The notes below the pieces were generated by a model. That model saw nothing but the letters and a program-made list of their open reading frames with translations, was not told where the DNA came from and did not search any database. From Streptomyces virginiae (GTDB taxonomy: Bacteria; Actinomycetota; Actinomycetes; Streptomycetales; Streptomycetaceae), in NCBI RefSeq assembly GCF_000720455.1, contig NZ_JOAK01000001.1, positions 124,001 through 188,000 on the forward strand: a stretch of 64,000 nucleotides of DNA. The letters are read 5' to 3'. Of this stretch, positions 1 through 8,025 are shown piece after piece. How positions within the stretch are numbered: position 1 is the first letter of the stretch; each line of letters begins with the position of its first letter. The position numbers and the translations under genes were made by a program.

Positions 1-390
1 GGGGCGGTAGCGCTCCTCGTACAGCCCGACGTGGCGCAGGGTGTCGGCGGTGCGCTCGCGGGCCGCGGTCGGCGGCAGCCCGGACATGCGCGCCATGTGG
101 ACGACGAACTCGGTGGCCGAGACGTCGGGTGGCAGGCAGTCGTGCTCGGGCATGTACCCGACGCGTTCACGGATGGCGCTGCCATGCGTATTGACGTCGA
201 GGCCGAGCACGGCGGCGCTGCCCTCGGTGGCGGGGGACAGTCCCAGCAGAATCTTGATCAGCGTGGACTTGCCGGCTCCGTTGGCGCCCACGAGCCCGGT
301 CACGCCGGGTCCGATGTCCAGGGAGAGCCGGTCGAGGGCGGTCACTCGGGGGTACCGCTTGCTCAGGCTTTCGGTCGCGATGACAGTCAC
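1..390 (-). CDS. ABC transporter ATP-binding protein (5' part; runs off the left edge)
   Basis: The first 130 residues of an ATPase subunit that would power a membrane transporter or exporter. The Walker A motif GANGAGKST is at residues 35-43, after the usual aromatic A-loop region (KRYP, residues 11-14). The region where the Q-loop is expected reads YMPEHD, so a Glu sits where many ABC ATPases have Gln. The signature and Walker B motifs lie beyond the window edge. The start is a GTG at 390. The partner permease is not visible and would lie further left. The family is certain; the substrate cannot be told. Confidence 0.9.
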   Translation of the reverse strand, partial: MTVIATESLSKRYPRVTALDRLSLDIGPGVTGLVGANGAGKSTLIKILLGLSPATEGSAAVLGLDVNTHGSAIRERVGYMPEHDCLPPDVSATEFVVHMARMSGLPPTAARERTADTLRHVGLYEERYRP

Positions 391-502
391 GGATCCGACG
401 TTAGTGGCGTGGCCCTCGTCAGGCGTCAGACCTGGAGCTGGATCCGGTCTCAGCCTTCCGGCGTACATACCCGTACTGGAGGCTGATGTGGACCGGACAA
501 CT

Positions 503-511
503 TTGTCCACA
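503..511 (+). promoter_or_regulatory. DnaA box (TTGTCCACA)
   Basis: A perfect match to the preferred Streptomyces DnaA 9-mer TTGTCCACA, in the 216-bp gap between the divergent ABC ATPase gene and the M24 peptidase gene. It stands alone here, unlike the clusters at 4400-4488 and 42751-42850. One 9-mer can occur by chance, but its intergenic place beside two clusters makes binding plausible. Confidence 0.5.
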
Positions 512-606
512 GGTCCGTGCACGACCCTTGACGTGATCTCCGGTCATTGTCACATTCATCAGTGTCAACTTACGGGCGCGTACGGCTCTACGGATGGACG
601 GCTGAC

Positions 607-1491
607 ATGGCTGGGGACACCAGGCAACGCACCGCGCGACACCCCGGACGGCACTCCGGGCGGCCCTCCGCCGACCTGAGCGGGTTCAGAGAGGTGCAGC
701 GCCTCTCGTACGAGTGCGCCGAGGCGGTCGCGGCGCAGCTGCGTCCCGGAGTGACCGAGCGCGAGGCGGCGCGCATGCAGCGCGAGTGGCTGCGCGACCG
801 CGGGGTCCGGGACTGGTTCCACCTGCCGTTCGCCTGGTTCGGGGACCGCACCGCCTTCGCGAACTTCCGCATCCCGCTGCAGTTCTTCCCGACCAACCGG
901 CGGCTGGAGCCGGGGATGCCGTTCATCCTCGACATGGCCCCCGTCTACAAGGGCTTCTCGGCGGACATCGGCTACTCGGGCAGCCTCGGCCTGAATCCGG
1001 TGCAGGACCGGCTCATGTCCGATCTTCAGGCGCACCGGAGGCTGATCCTGGAGCAGGTGCGCGAACGCCGCTCCCTGCGCGAGATCTACGAGGACGTCGA
1101 GCGGCTGATGAACCGGCAGGGGTACGCCAACCGGCACCGCGCCTACCCCTTCGGCGTGATCGCCCACAAGATCGACCGGGTCAAGGAGCGGCGCTGGTCG
1201 CCGACGGCGTTCGGTTTCGGCACGCAGTCCCTCAAGGGGCTGGCCAGTGACGCCCTGCACGGGCACCGTGAGGGCTGGTCCCCGCTGTGGAGCCCCTACC
1301 ACTTCTCCGACCACCCGCCGCAGCCGGGCCTGTGGGCGGTGGAGCCGCACCTGGGCTTCCGGGGCACCGGCGCGAAGTTCGAGGAGATCCTCGTGGTGAC
1401 CGACTCCCGGGACCCCGAGGAGAGCGCGTTCTGGCTGGACGACGATCTGCCGCACGTGCGGCGCTGGGCCGAGGAGGAGAAGGCAGCATGA
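607..1491 (+). CDS. M24 family metallopeptidase (Xaa-Pro aminopeptidase-like)
   Basis: A cytosolic 294-residue protein with the pita-bread metallopeptidase fold. All five metal ligands of the M24 family can be placed: Asp109 and Asp120 (ILDMAP and SADIGY, 11 apart as usual), His187 (IAHKID), Glu246 (VEPHLG) and a Glu at 259/260 (KFEEIL). Family members remove N-terminal residues or hydrolyse X-Pro bonds; the true substrate is unknown. The ATG at 607 is chosen because residues before it look non-coding, although the ribosome site is weak. Its stop overlaps the start of the next gene (ATGA at 1488-1491), so the two are translationally coupled. Confidence 0.85.
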   Translation: MAGDTRQRTARHPGRHSGRPSADLSGFREVQRLSYECAEAVAAQLRPGVTEREAARMQREWLRDRGVRDWFHLPFAWFGDRTAFANFRIPLQFFPTNRRLEPGMPFILDMAPVYKGFSADIGYSGSLGLNPVQDRLMSDLQAHRRLILEQVRERRSLREIYEDVERLMNRQGYANRHRAYPFGVIAHKIDRVKERRWSPTAFGFGTQSLKGLASDALHGHREGWSPLWSPYHFSDHPPQPGLWAVEPHLGFRGTGAKFEEILVVTDSRDPEESAFWLDDDLPHVRRWAEEEKAA

Positions 1492-3278
1492 GCGGCGTGA
1501 GCGGAGCAGGAGCGGCGGATCTCCCGGGTGCGCGGGAGCAGTGGGTGCGCACCGGCGGGATCGAGTTGTGCGTGGTCGAGCTCGGTGAGCGGGGCCGCCC
1601 GACCGTACTGCTGGTGCACGGCTACCCGGACAGCAAGGAAGTCTGGACGGAGGTCGCCGAGCGGCTCGCGACGCGCTTCCACGTGGTGCTCTACGACGTA
1701 CGCGGCCACGGGCGCTCCACCGCGCCGCAGCCGCTGCGCGGCGGCTTCACCCTGGAGAAGCTGACCGACGACTTCCTGGCGGTGGCGGACGCGGTCAGTC
1801 CGGACCGGCCGGTGCACCTGGTGGGCCACGACTGGGGTTCCGTACAGGGCTGGGAGTTCGCGACGGTCGGGCGTACGGAGGGGCGGATCGCGTCCTTCAC
1901 GTCGATGTCGGGGCCCTCCCTGGACCACTTCGGGCACTGGATCAAGAAGCGCATGTCGCGGCCGACCCCGCGCGCGGCGGCGCAGCTCCTCGGCCAGGCC
2001 ACCAAGTCCTGGTACGTCTACATGCTGCACACTCCCGTGCTGCCGGAGCTCGCCTGGCGCGGACCGCTCGGCAAGCGGTGGCCCAAGATGCTGCAGCGCG
2101 TCGAAAAGGTGCCGGCCGGCTCCTACCCGACGGCCTCGCTGCCCTCGGACGCGGCGCACGGCGCCTGGCTCTACCGCGACAACGTGCGGCCGAGGCTGCG
2201 CCGGCCGCGCTCCGACGCCTTCGCCCATGTACCGGTGCAGCTGATCACTCCGACCGGGGACGCGTTCCTGTCAGAGCGGCTCTACGACGGTCTGGAGCGG
2301 TGGGCGCCGGACCTGCTGCGGCGGACCCTGCCGGCCAAGCACTGGATCCCCCGGACCCGGCCCGACCAGCTGGCCTCCTGGATCGCGGAGTTCGTCACGG
2401 CCCGGGAGGAACCGGCCGCGCGGGCACCTCGGCAGAAGGCCCCGGCCAAATACGCCGACCGCTTCGGCGGCCAGCTGGTCCTGGTCACCGGCGCGGCCAG
2501 CGGCATCGGCCGGGCCACCGCCTTCGCCTTCGCCGAGGCGGGCGCACGGGTGGTGGCCGTGGACCGCGACGCGGAGGGCGCGGCGCGCACGGCCGACATG
2601 GCCCGCCTCGTCGGCGCCTCCGAGGCGTGGGCGGAGTGCGTCGACGTCAGCGACGAGCAGGCGATGGAGAAGCTGGCGGCGAAGGTCGCCGCCGAGCACG
2701 GAATCGTCGACGTCCTGGTCAACAACGCCGGCATCGGCCTGTCGGGAGCCTTCCTCGACACCACCGCCGAGGACTGGAAGAAGGTCCTGGACGTCAATCT
2801 GTGGGGCGTCATCCACGGCTGCCGGATCTTCGGGAAGCAGATGGCCGAACGCGGCCAGGGCGGCCACATCGTCAACACCGCCTCCGCCGCCGCCTATCTG
2901 CCCTCCCGCACCCTGCCCGCGTACAGCACCTCGAAGGCCGCGGTGCTGATGCTGTCGGAGTGCCTGCGCGCGGAGCTCGCCTCGAAGTCCATCGGGGTCT
3001 CCGCGATCTGCCCCGGCATCGTCAACACCAACATCACCGCCACCTCGCGTTTCGCCGGTGTGGACGAGGCCGAGGAGAAGCGCCGCCAGGAACGCTCCTC
3101 GCGGCTCTACGGCCTGCGCAACTTCCCGCCGGAGAAGGTGGCCGACGCGATCCTGCGCGCCGTGGTCCGCAACGAGGCGGTCGTGCCGGTCACGCCCGAG
3201 TCCAAGGGGGCCCTGTGGATGTCCCGTTTCGCACCGCGCGCCCTGCGGCGCATCGCCCGAGTGGAGCCCAAGTTGTGA
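1488..3278 (+). CDS. EphD-like fusion: alpha/beta hydrolase plus short-chain dehydrogenase
   Basis: A 596-residue two-domain enzyme. Residues about 15-310 are an alpha/beta hydrolase with an HGYPD oxyanion motif near residue 43 and a nucleophile elbow GHDWGS near 114. Asp as nucleophile is typical of epoxide hydrolases and haloalkane dehalogenases. Residues about 325-590 are a classical short-chain dehydrogenase: cofactor motif TGAASGIG near 334, NNAG near 411, and catalytic YSTSK near 479. The same domain order is known in mycobacterial EphD, which acts on lipids; a lipid epoxide or keto/hydroxy substrate is therefore a reasonable inference. It overlaps the upstream peptidase gene by 4 bp. 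Confidence 0.9.
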   Translation: MSGVSGAGAADLPGAREQWVRTGGIELCVVELGERGRPTVLLVHGYPDSKEVWTEVAERLATRFHVVLYDVRGHGRSTAPQPLRGGFTLEKLTDDFLAVADAVSPDRPVHLVGHDWGSVQGWEFATVGRTEGRIASFTSMSGPSLDHFGHWIKKRMSRPTPRAAAQLLGQATKSWYVYMLHTPVLPELAWRGPLGKRWPKMLQRVEKVPAGSYPTASLPSDAAHGAWLYRDNVRPRLRRPRSDAFAHVPVQLITPTGDAFLSERLYDGLERWAPDLLRRTLPAKHWIPRTRPDQLASWIAEFVTAREEPAARAPRQKAPAKYADRFGGQLVLVTGAASGIGRATAFAFAEAGARVVAVDRDAEGAARTADMARLVGASEAWAECVDVSDEQAMEKLAAKVAAEHGIVDVLVNNAGIGLSGAFLDTTAEDWKKVLDVNLWGVIHGCRIFGKQMAERGQGGHIVNTASAAAYLPSRTLPAYSTSKAAVLMLSECLRAELASKSIGVSAICPGIVNTNITATSRFAGVDEAEEKRRQERSSRLYGLRNFPPEKVADAILRAVVRNEAVVPVTPESKGALWMSRFAPRALRRIARVEPKL

Positions 3279-3460
3279 GCGGGGACCCGTATCCGGCCTC
3301 GCCCACGGGGAGAGAGCCCGGCACGGCCATATCCCGCTACTTCCGGCAGTCGTACCATCCCTCGCAGGAGGGCTCGCTGCGCAGGGCGGTCGAGTACCTT
3401 GCGGCTTCACCTGCCGCCCGGGCCGCAGCCGGCGCGGTCGGCCGAGCCGCCATGTCGTAG
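3275..3460 (+). CDS. Possible small protein of 61 residues
   Basis: An open frame starting with a GTG that overlaps the stop of the EphD-like gene (GTGA at 3275-3278) and ending 10 bp before the MerR start. Codon use is Streptomyces-like (most third positions G or C) and the overlap is typical of coupled translation. The predicted peptide is polar first and ends in an Ala-rich stretch (residues about 44-60). It matches no family I recognise. It could equally be the leader of the MerR gene that stays open by chance in GC-rich DNA. Confidence 0.3.
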   Translation: MSGDPYPASPTGREPGTAISRYFRQSYHPSQEGSLRRAVEYLAASPAARAAAGAVGRAAMS

Positions 3461-3470
3461 GGAGCCGGGA

Positions 3471-4385
3471 TTGTCCGATCAGGCGGTAGCCGAGTACAGG
3501 ATCGAGGATCTGGCGCACCACAGCGGAGCGACGGTGCGCACGATCCGCGCGTACCAGGACCGCGGTCTGCTGCCCAAGCCGGAGCGGCGGGGCCGCTCCA
3601 ACGTCTACCGGGACACGCATCTGGCGCGGCTGCGCCAGATCGCCGACCTGCTGGACCGGGGCTACACCCTAGCCTCCATCAAGGAGCTTCTGGAGGCCTG
3701 GGACGCGGGGCGCGGCCTGGGCGGCGTACTGGGGCTGGTCGCCGAGGTGCACGGGCCCTGGACCGACGAGGAGGCGGCCCGGATCAGCCGGGACGAGCTG
3801 AACGAACGGTTCGGCGGCCTGCCGGACGACGACGCGGTGGGCGAGGCCTGCGAACTGGGCGTGCTGGAACGGATCCCGGGGCGCCCGGACCAGTTCCTGG
3901 TGCCGTCCCCGCAGGAGCTGGCGGTGGCCGCCGAGCTGTACGCGGCCGGAGTGCCGCTCGCGGCGATCACCGGACACCTCCGGGAACTGCGCGGCCAGGT
4001 GGAGCACATCGCCTCGCGGTTCCTGGAGTTCACCACCGAGCACGTCTTCGCGCGCTACCTCGGGCACGTGCCGCCCACGGACGCGGACGCCGCGGAGGCG
4101 GCGACGATGGTGCGGCGGCTGCGGCCGCTGGCGCAGCAGACCGTGGACGCGGAGCTGGCGCGGGCGATGCGGCTCTTCGCGACCCGGCACCTGCAGCGGC
4201 ACCTGGGAACGGCCGGCACCCCTCAGCCGACGGGTTCCTCGCCGGTCGCGCTGCCGGCCGGGACGGTACGGGCGGTGCAGGAGCTGGTCGGCGCCGACCA
4301 CGTGGCGGAGTTCGTGCGGGCCGCGACGGAGCGGGAGCTCCAGGCCCGGACGATGAACGACCTGGCGCGCCGGGCCACCCGGTAG
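3471..4385 (+). CDS. MerR family transcriptional regulator
   Basis: A 304-residue one-component regulator. The N-terminal winged helix-turn-helix has the MerR hallmarks YRIEDLAHHSG, TVRTIRAYQDRGLLP and a Tyr-Arg wing (NVYRDTHLARL) in residues about 8-60, followed by TLASIKELL. The remaining 230 residues have no recognisable ligand domain and no conserved effector cysteines. The start is a TTG at 3471 preceded by GGAGCCGGG. It sits just downstream of the M24/EphD-like pair on the same strand, so it may control them; this is an inference from position. Confidence 0.85.
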   Translation: MSDQAVAEYRIEDLAHHSGATVRTIRAYQDRGLLPKPERRGRSNVYRDTHLARLRQIADLLDRGYTLASIKELLEAWDAGRGLGGVLGLVAEVHGPWTDEEAARISRDELNERFGGLPDDDAVGEACELGVLERIPGRPDQFLVPSPQELAVAAELYAAGVPLAAITGHLRELRGQVEHIASRFLEFTTEHVFARYLGHVPPTDADAAEAATMVRRLRPLAQQTVDAELARAMRLFATRHLQRHLGTAGTPQPTGSSPVALPAGTVRAVQELVGADHVAEFVRAATERELQARTMNDLARRATR

Positions 4386-4399
4386 CGCCCGAACGGAAT

Positions 4400-4488
4400 T
4401 GGTCCACAGGTTCCACAGGGCGGATCACGCGTTTGCCGTCAAAACCCACCCAAACGGCTGTGGACAAGTGCCCTTTTCCTGTGGGCAA
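4400..4488. promoter_or_regulatory. Cluster of DnaA-box-like 9-mers between convergent genes
   Basis: The 116-bp gap between the convergent MerR and aquaporin genes holds TGGTCCACA (4400-4408), GGTTCCACA (4409-4417), a perfect TGTGGACAA (4459-4467, reverse of TTGTCCACA) and TGTGGGCAA (4480-4488). Both genes end here, so a promoter role is unlikely. A DnaA-binding or titration site, or part of the origin-proximal architecture, is the likely reading. Confidence 0.5.
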
Positions 4489-4501
4489 CTGAGACGGCGT
4501 C

Positions 4502-5335
4502 TCAGCCCACGGTCTGGTACGCGGCCCTGTCGGGGCCCTCGTCGTCCGCCGGGGCGACCCCGGGGAGCGCGGCCGGCGCCGCCGATGCGCCCGGCTTCGG
4601 CTCGGCTTCGAGGCCTTCGCCGCCCTCACGTCGGTCGCTCGCGCCGTCCTTCGCCCCGGTCCCGTAGAGGAGGGCCGCCAGGGCCAGACCGAGGATCCCT
4701 CCGGCCAGCTGGGCGGCGACGAAGCCCGGCAGCGACCCGGGCGCGATGCCGGTGAAGGAGTCGCTGAAGCTGCGCCCGATGGTGCCGGCCGGGTTGGCGA
4801 AGGAGCCCGAGGAGGTGAACCAGATCGCGGCCGCGATGTACGCCGCCACCGCCGCCGGTACCAGCCCGGCGCGCCCGATGCGCCCCAGCCCCTGGATCAC
4901 GAGGACGAGACCGGCGGTGGCGATCACCTCGCCGACGAGCAGGTGGCCCCCGTCGCGCACCTGGGTGGCGAAGGTGCCGGGGGTCCGGCCGAACATGGCC
5001 TCCGCGACGACGGCGCCGCCGATGGCACCGGCCGTCTGGGCGACGACGTAGACGGACGCCTCACGGCCGCCGAGCCCCGTACCGCCGGTGCGGCGGGCCC
5101 ACCAGGAGGTGAGGGTCACCACCGGGTTGAGGTGGGCGCCGGAGAGCGGCCCGAAGAGAGTGATGATCAGCCCGAGGCCGATCGCCGACACGAACGAGTT
5201 GGCGATGAGGGCGACACCGGTGTCGGAGCTGAGTTCCGCGGCCTTGAGCCCGGAGCCGATCACGACCACGAGCAGGCCGGCGGTCCCGATCAGCTCGGCA
5301 GCCGCACGGCGTGGCAGAGAGGTATGGGCTGTCAT
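4502..5335 (-). CDS. Aquaporin / MIP family channel
   Basis: A 277-residue membrane channel of the major intrinsic protein family with six predicted membrane helices. The first half-helix motif is NPV (SGAHLNPVVTL) and the second is NPA (GSFANPAGTIGR), the paired loops that form the pore. The first motif deviates from the usual NPA. The conserved Arg after the second motif is present. The last 45 residues are a polar, Gly/Glu/Ala-rich cytosolic tail. Whether it carries water, glycerol or metalloids cannot be told. It is divergent from kptA across an unusually AT-rich stretch. Confidence 0.9.
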   Translation of the reverse strand: MTAHTSLPRRAAAELIGTAGLLVVVIGSGLKAAELSSDTGVALIANSFVSAIGLGLIITLFGPLSGAHLNPVVTLTSWWARRTGGTGLGGREASVYVVAQTAGAIGGAVVAEAMFGRTPGTFATQVRDGGHLLVGEVIATAGLVLVIQGLGRIGRAGLVPAAVAAYIAAAIWFTSSGSFANPAGTIGRSFSDSFTGIAPGSLPGFVAAQLAGGILGLALAALLYGTGAKDGASDRREGGEGLEAEPKPGASAAPAALPGVAPADDEGPDRAAYQTVG

Positions 5336-5364
5336 GGGTTCTCCCCCAGGGCGGAAGTAATAAT

Positions 5365-5390
5365 GGAAAATATATTCCGCATCTTGGAAT
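5365..5390. promoter_or_regulatory. AT-rich inverted repeats in the aquaporin/kptA divergent promoter
   Basis: Two overlapping imperfect dyads: GGAA-N6-TTCC (5365-5378) and ATTCC-N7-GGAAT (5374-5390). They lie 30-55 bp upstream of the aquaporin start in a patch much richer in A and T than its surroundings. They look like repressor or activator half-sites, but no regulator can be named. Confidence 0.35.
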
Positions 5391-5469
5391 GGGGGTAGAG
5401 GGTGTCCATCGGCGCGCGGCCGCCGAAAATCGCTGCCGCAGGGCCTCCGGAGCGGGCACGCTGGGGCGC

Positions 5470-6009
5470 ATGGATGAAAGACGCACCGTGAAGGTGTCGA
5501 AGTACGTCTCGAAACACCTGCGGCACCAGCCGGAACGGATCGGACTGGTGCTCGATCCCCATGGCTGGGTGGAGATCGACGACCTGCTGCGCGCCGCCGC
5601 CGCGCACGGCTTCCACTTCAGCCGCGCCGAGCTCGACCATGTCGTGGCCGCCAACGACAAGCAGCGGTTCGCCGTCGACGGCACCCGCATCCGCGCCAGC
5701 CAGGGGCACACCGTGGCCGTGGACCTGGACCTGCCGGAGGCCGAACCGCCCGCGTACCTCTACCACGGCACCGTGGCCGCCGCCCTCGACTCGATCCGCG
5801 CCGAGGGCCTGCGCCCGATGGCCCGCCACCACGTGCACCTGTCCCCCGACCGGGAGACCGCGACCCGGGTCGGCGCGCGCCGCGGCCGGCCCGTGGTGCT
5901 CAGCGTGGACGCCGGGGCGATGCGTGCGGCCGGGCACGTCTTCCGGATCAGCGCCAACGGGGTGTGGCTGGTGGACGCCGTGCCCCCGCAGTTCCTGCGC
6001 TTCCAGTAG
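5470..6009 (+). CDS. kptA: RNA 2'-phosphotransferase (Tpt1/KptA family)
   Basis: A 179-residue cytosolic enzyme. Tpt1/KptA proteins move a 2'-phosphate from RNA to NAD+, yielding ADP-ribose 1'',2''-cyclic phosphate; in eukaryotes this finishes tRNA splicing, while the bacterial role is unclear. The N-terminal lobe shows KVSKYVSKHLRHQPE and the winged-helix GWVEIDDLL. The NAD lobe has YLYHGT, the ARHHVHLS motif and a C-terminal GVWLVDAVPPQFL. These include the conserved Arg/His residues of the family. Length is normal. It has no RNA-ligase partner nearby and stands alone between aquaporin and an F420-type oxidoreductase. Confidence 0.92.
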   Translation: MDERRTVKVSKYVSKHLRHQPERIGLVLDPHGWVEIDDLLRAAAAHGFHFSRAELDHVVAANDKQRFAVDGTRIRASQGHTVAVDLDLPEAEPPAYLYHGTVAAALDSIRAEGLRPMARHHVHLSPDRETATRVGARRGRPVVLSVDAGAMRAAGHVFRISANGVWLVDAVPPQFLRFQ

Positions 6010-6022
6010 CCCGGACGGCGCC

Positions 6023-6058
6023 CACACCCACGTCCACCTCCACGTCCGCCCCCACGTC
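6023..6058. repeat. Three tandem 12-bp repeats
   Basis: Units CACACCCACGTC, CACCTCCACGTC and CGCCCCCACGTC follow each other exactly at 6023, 6035 and 6047, between the convergent kptA and oxidoreductase genes. Low-complexity slippage is the simplest cause. Confidence 0.7.
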
Positions 6059-6113
6059 CGCGGCCCCACGGCTTCCGCGCCGATCGGTGAGGGTCGGGGC
6101 TTCCGAGGAAGGA

Positions 6114-7019
6114 TCAGCTGTCGAGCTGCGCCAGGGCCTCGGTGGCGATCTTCTCGAAGACGGCCTCGTCGGCGGCGAAGTCGGAGTCCGGGATCGGTGC
6201 GTGGACGACCAGCTCCGTGAAGCCCAGCTCGCGGTGCCGGCCCGCGAAGTCGACGAACGCGTCCACGGACTCCAGCACGGTGTTGGCCTCGGGAGTGAAG
6301 CCGGTCAGCAGGATCTTCTCCATGGGCTCGGGGGCCCGGCCGATCTCCACGAAAGCCTTGTCGAGCCGTTCGAGCTGCCCGCGCAGGGCCTCCAGCGACT
6401 GCTCGGGCGTGCCGCTCTCGAAGAGCTTCGGGTCGCCCGTGGTCACCCATGCCTGCCCGTGCCGGGCGGCGAGCCGAAGACCGCGCGGACCGGTCGCGGC
6501 GACCGCGAACGGAAGCCTCGGCCCCTGCACGCAGCCGGGGATGTTGCGGGCCTCCTCGGCCGAGTAGAAAGTGCCCTCGTGGCTCACGGAGCCTTCGGTC
6601 AGCAGCCGGTCGAGCAGCGGCACGAACTCGGCGAAGCGGTCGGCGCGTTCACGCGGGGACCAGGCCTCCTGGCCCAGCGCCGTGGCGTCGAACCCGTTGC
6701 CGCCGGCGCCGATGCCGAGGGTGATACGGCCGCCGGAGATGTCGTCCAAGGTCATGAGGTCCTTGGCGAGGGTCACTGGATGACGGAAGTTCGGCGAGGT
6801 GACGAGCGTGCCCAGGCGCAGCCGCTCGGTTGCGGCGGCCGCCGCGGTCAGGGTGGGAACCGCACCGAACCAGGGGCCGTCGCGGAAGGTCCGCCACGAC
6901 AGGTGGTCATAGGTGTAGGCCGTGTGGAACCCGAGCTGCTCAGCTCGCAGCCACTGGTCTCGGCCCCCCTCGTGCCATCGACGTACCGGAAGGATCACCG
7001 TGCTCAGACGCAGACTCAT
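6114..7019 (-). CDS. LLM class oxidoreductase, probably F420-dependent
   Basis: A 301-residue luciferase-like TIM-barrel oxidoreductase. Typical blocks are the N-terminal LSTVILPVRRW and WLRAEQLGFHTAYTYDHLSW, then RLRLGTLVTSPNFRHPVTLAKDLMTLD cut into its two strands, GGRITLGIGAGG, and PFAVAATGPRGLRLAARHG. In actinobacteria this subgroup mostly uses deazaflavin F420; the substrate is unknown. The start at 7019 is an ATG 25 bp from a parS site. It is convergent with kptA and divergent from the HAD phosphatase gene. Confidence 0.85.
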   Translation of the reverse strand: MSLRLSTVILPVRRWHEGGRDQWLRAEQLGFHTAYTYDHLSWRTFRDGPWFGAVPTLTAAAAATERLRLGTLVTSPNFRHPVTLAKDLMTLDDISGGRITLGIGAGGNGFDATALGQEAWSPRERADRFAEFVPLLDRLLTEGSVSHEGTFYSAEEARNIPGCVQGPRLPFAVAATGPRGLRLAARHGQAWVTTGDPKLFESGTPEQSLEALRGQLERLDKAFVEIGRAPEPMEKILLTGFTPEANTVLESVDAFVDFAGRHRELGFTELVVHAPIPDSDFAADEAVFEKIATEALAQLDS

Positions 7020-7043
7020 GCGTCGAGCGTACGGCGGGCCGAT

Positions 7044-7057
7044 GTTTCACGTGAAAC
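7044..7057. other. parS centromere site
   Basis: Perfect 14-bp palindrome GTTTCACGTGAAAC, the ParB-binding parS sequence of Streptomyces. First of a pair 5 bp apart, between the divergent oxidoreductase and HAD genes. Confidence 0.95.
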
Positions 7058-7062
7058 ATTGC

Positions 7063-7076
7063 GTTTCACGTGAAAC
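7063..7076. other. parS centromere site
   Basis: Perfect GTTTCACGTGAAAC, second of the pair. The centres are 19 bp apart, so the two sites lie on nearly opposite faces of the helix. Confidence 0.95.
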
Positions 7077-7144
7077 ACCGCTCACGACGGCAGCCTGGCT
7101 TGATCATGGTCCGGTCCTCCGCTCACATGGGCGAAGATGGAGCC

Positions 7145-8014
7145 GTGACCTCGGCTCCTCAGCGCCCGGACGGGCCAATTCCCACGCCCCGGCTCATCGC
7201 CACCGATCTCGACGGCACCTTGCTGCATGACGACAAGTCCGTCTCGCCGCGTACCGTCGCCGCACTGGCGGCTGCTGAGGAGGCGGGGATCGAGGTCTTC
7301 TTCGTCACCGGCCGCCCCGCCCGGTGGATGGATGTGGTCGCCGAGCATGTCCACGGACACGGCCTCGCGATCTGCGCCAATGGCGCGGCGGTGGTCGACC
7401 TGCACGCCGGGCGGGAGTTCGTACAGGTCAGGGCCCTCCCCAGGGACGCCGCGCTCTCCGTCGTCGAAGCCCTGCGCGCGGCGGCACCCGGCACGTCCTT
7501 CGCGGTCGAGCTGACCACCGGCATCAACTACGAGCCGGACTACCCGCCCTTCTTCAAGGATCCGGGCGCCAACCTCGCGACCGCCGAGGAGCTGCTCCAC
7601 GAGAACACGGACGAAAGCTCCGCGCCCGTACTCAAGCTGCTGGCGCACCACGCCGAGATCACACCGGACGAGTTCCTCGCACTGGCCCGCTCCGCCGCGA
7701 GCGAGTACGCGTCGATCACCCGGTCCAGCCCCACCTCCCTGCTGGAGATCAGCGGGCACGGTGTGTCCAAGGCGAGCACCCTGGCGCTGTGCTGCGCTGA
7801 ACGGGGCATCACCCCCGAAGAGGTCGTCGCGTTCGGGGACATGCCGAACGACGTGGAGATGCTCAGCTGGGCCGGCACCTCCTACGCGATGGGCAATGCC
7901 CACCCCGATGTGATCACGGCCGCGTCCGGCCGGACGGTCGCCAACAACGAGGACGGCGTCGCCCTCGTCATCGAGCGCATCCTGGCCGAACGCCTCGCGC
8001 GGCACCAGGCGTAA
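7145..8014 (+). CDS. HAD family hydrolase (Cof-type phosphatase)
   Basis: A 289-residue cytosolic phosphatase of the haloacid dehalogenase superfamily, type IIB (Cof). Motif I is TDLDGTL with nucleophile Asp21 and acid/base Asp23; motif II lies in FFVTGRP; motif III is the Lys in GVSKASTL; motif IV is FGDMPNDVEML with Asp232. Members hydrolyse sugar phosphates or flavin phosphates. The GTG at 7145 was chosen; in-frame ATGs at 7109 and 7127 would add 12 or 6 residues, and none has a clear ribosome site. A parS pair lies about 70 bp upstream. Confidence 0.88.
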   Translation: MTSAPQRPDGPIPTPRLIATDLDGTLLHDDKSVSPRTVAALAAAEEAGIEVFFVTGRPARWMDVVAEHVHGHGLAICANGAAVVDLHAGREFVQVRALPRDAALSVVEALRAAAPGTSFAVELTTGINYEPDYPPFFKDPGANLATAEELLHENTDESSAPVLKLLAHHAEITPDEFLALARSAASEYASITRSSPTSLLEISGHGVSKASTLALCCAERGITPEEVVAFGDMPNDVEMLSWAGTSYAMGNAHPDVITAASGRTVANNEDGVALVIERILAERLARHQA

Positions 8015-8025
8015 CCGGCGCAGTG

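Noticed and set aside
6985..7090. Short peptides of the type MFHVKH at parS sites as small genes
   Set aside because: They are translations of the parS palindrome, which reads Phe-His-Val-Lys in one frame wherever it occurs.
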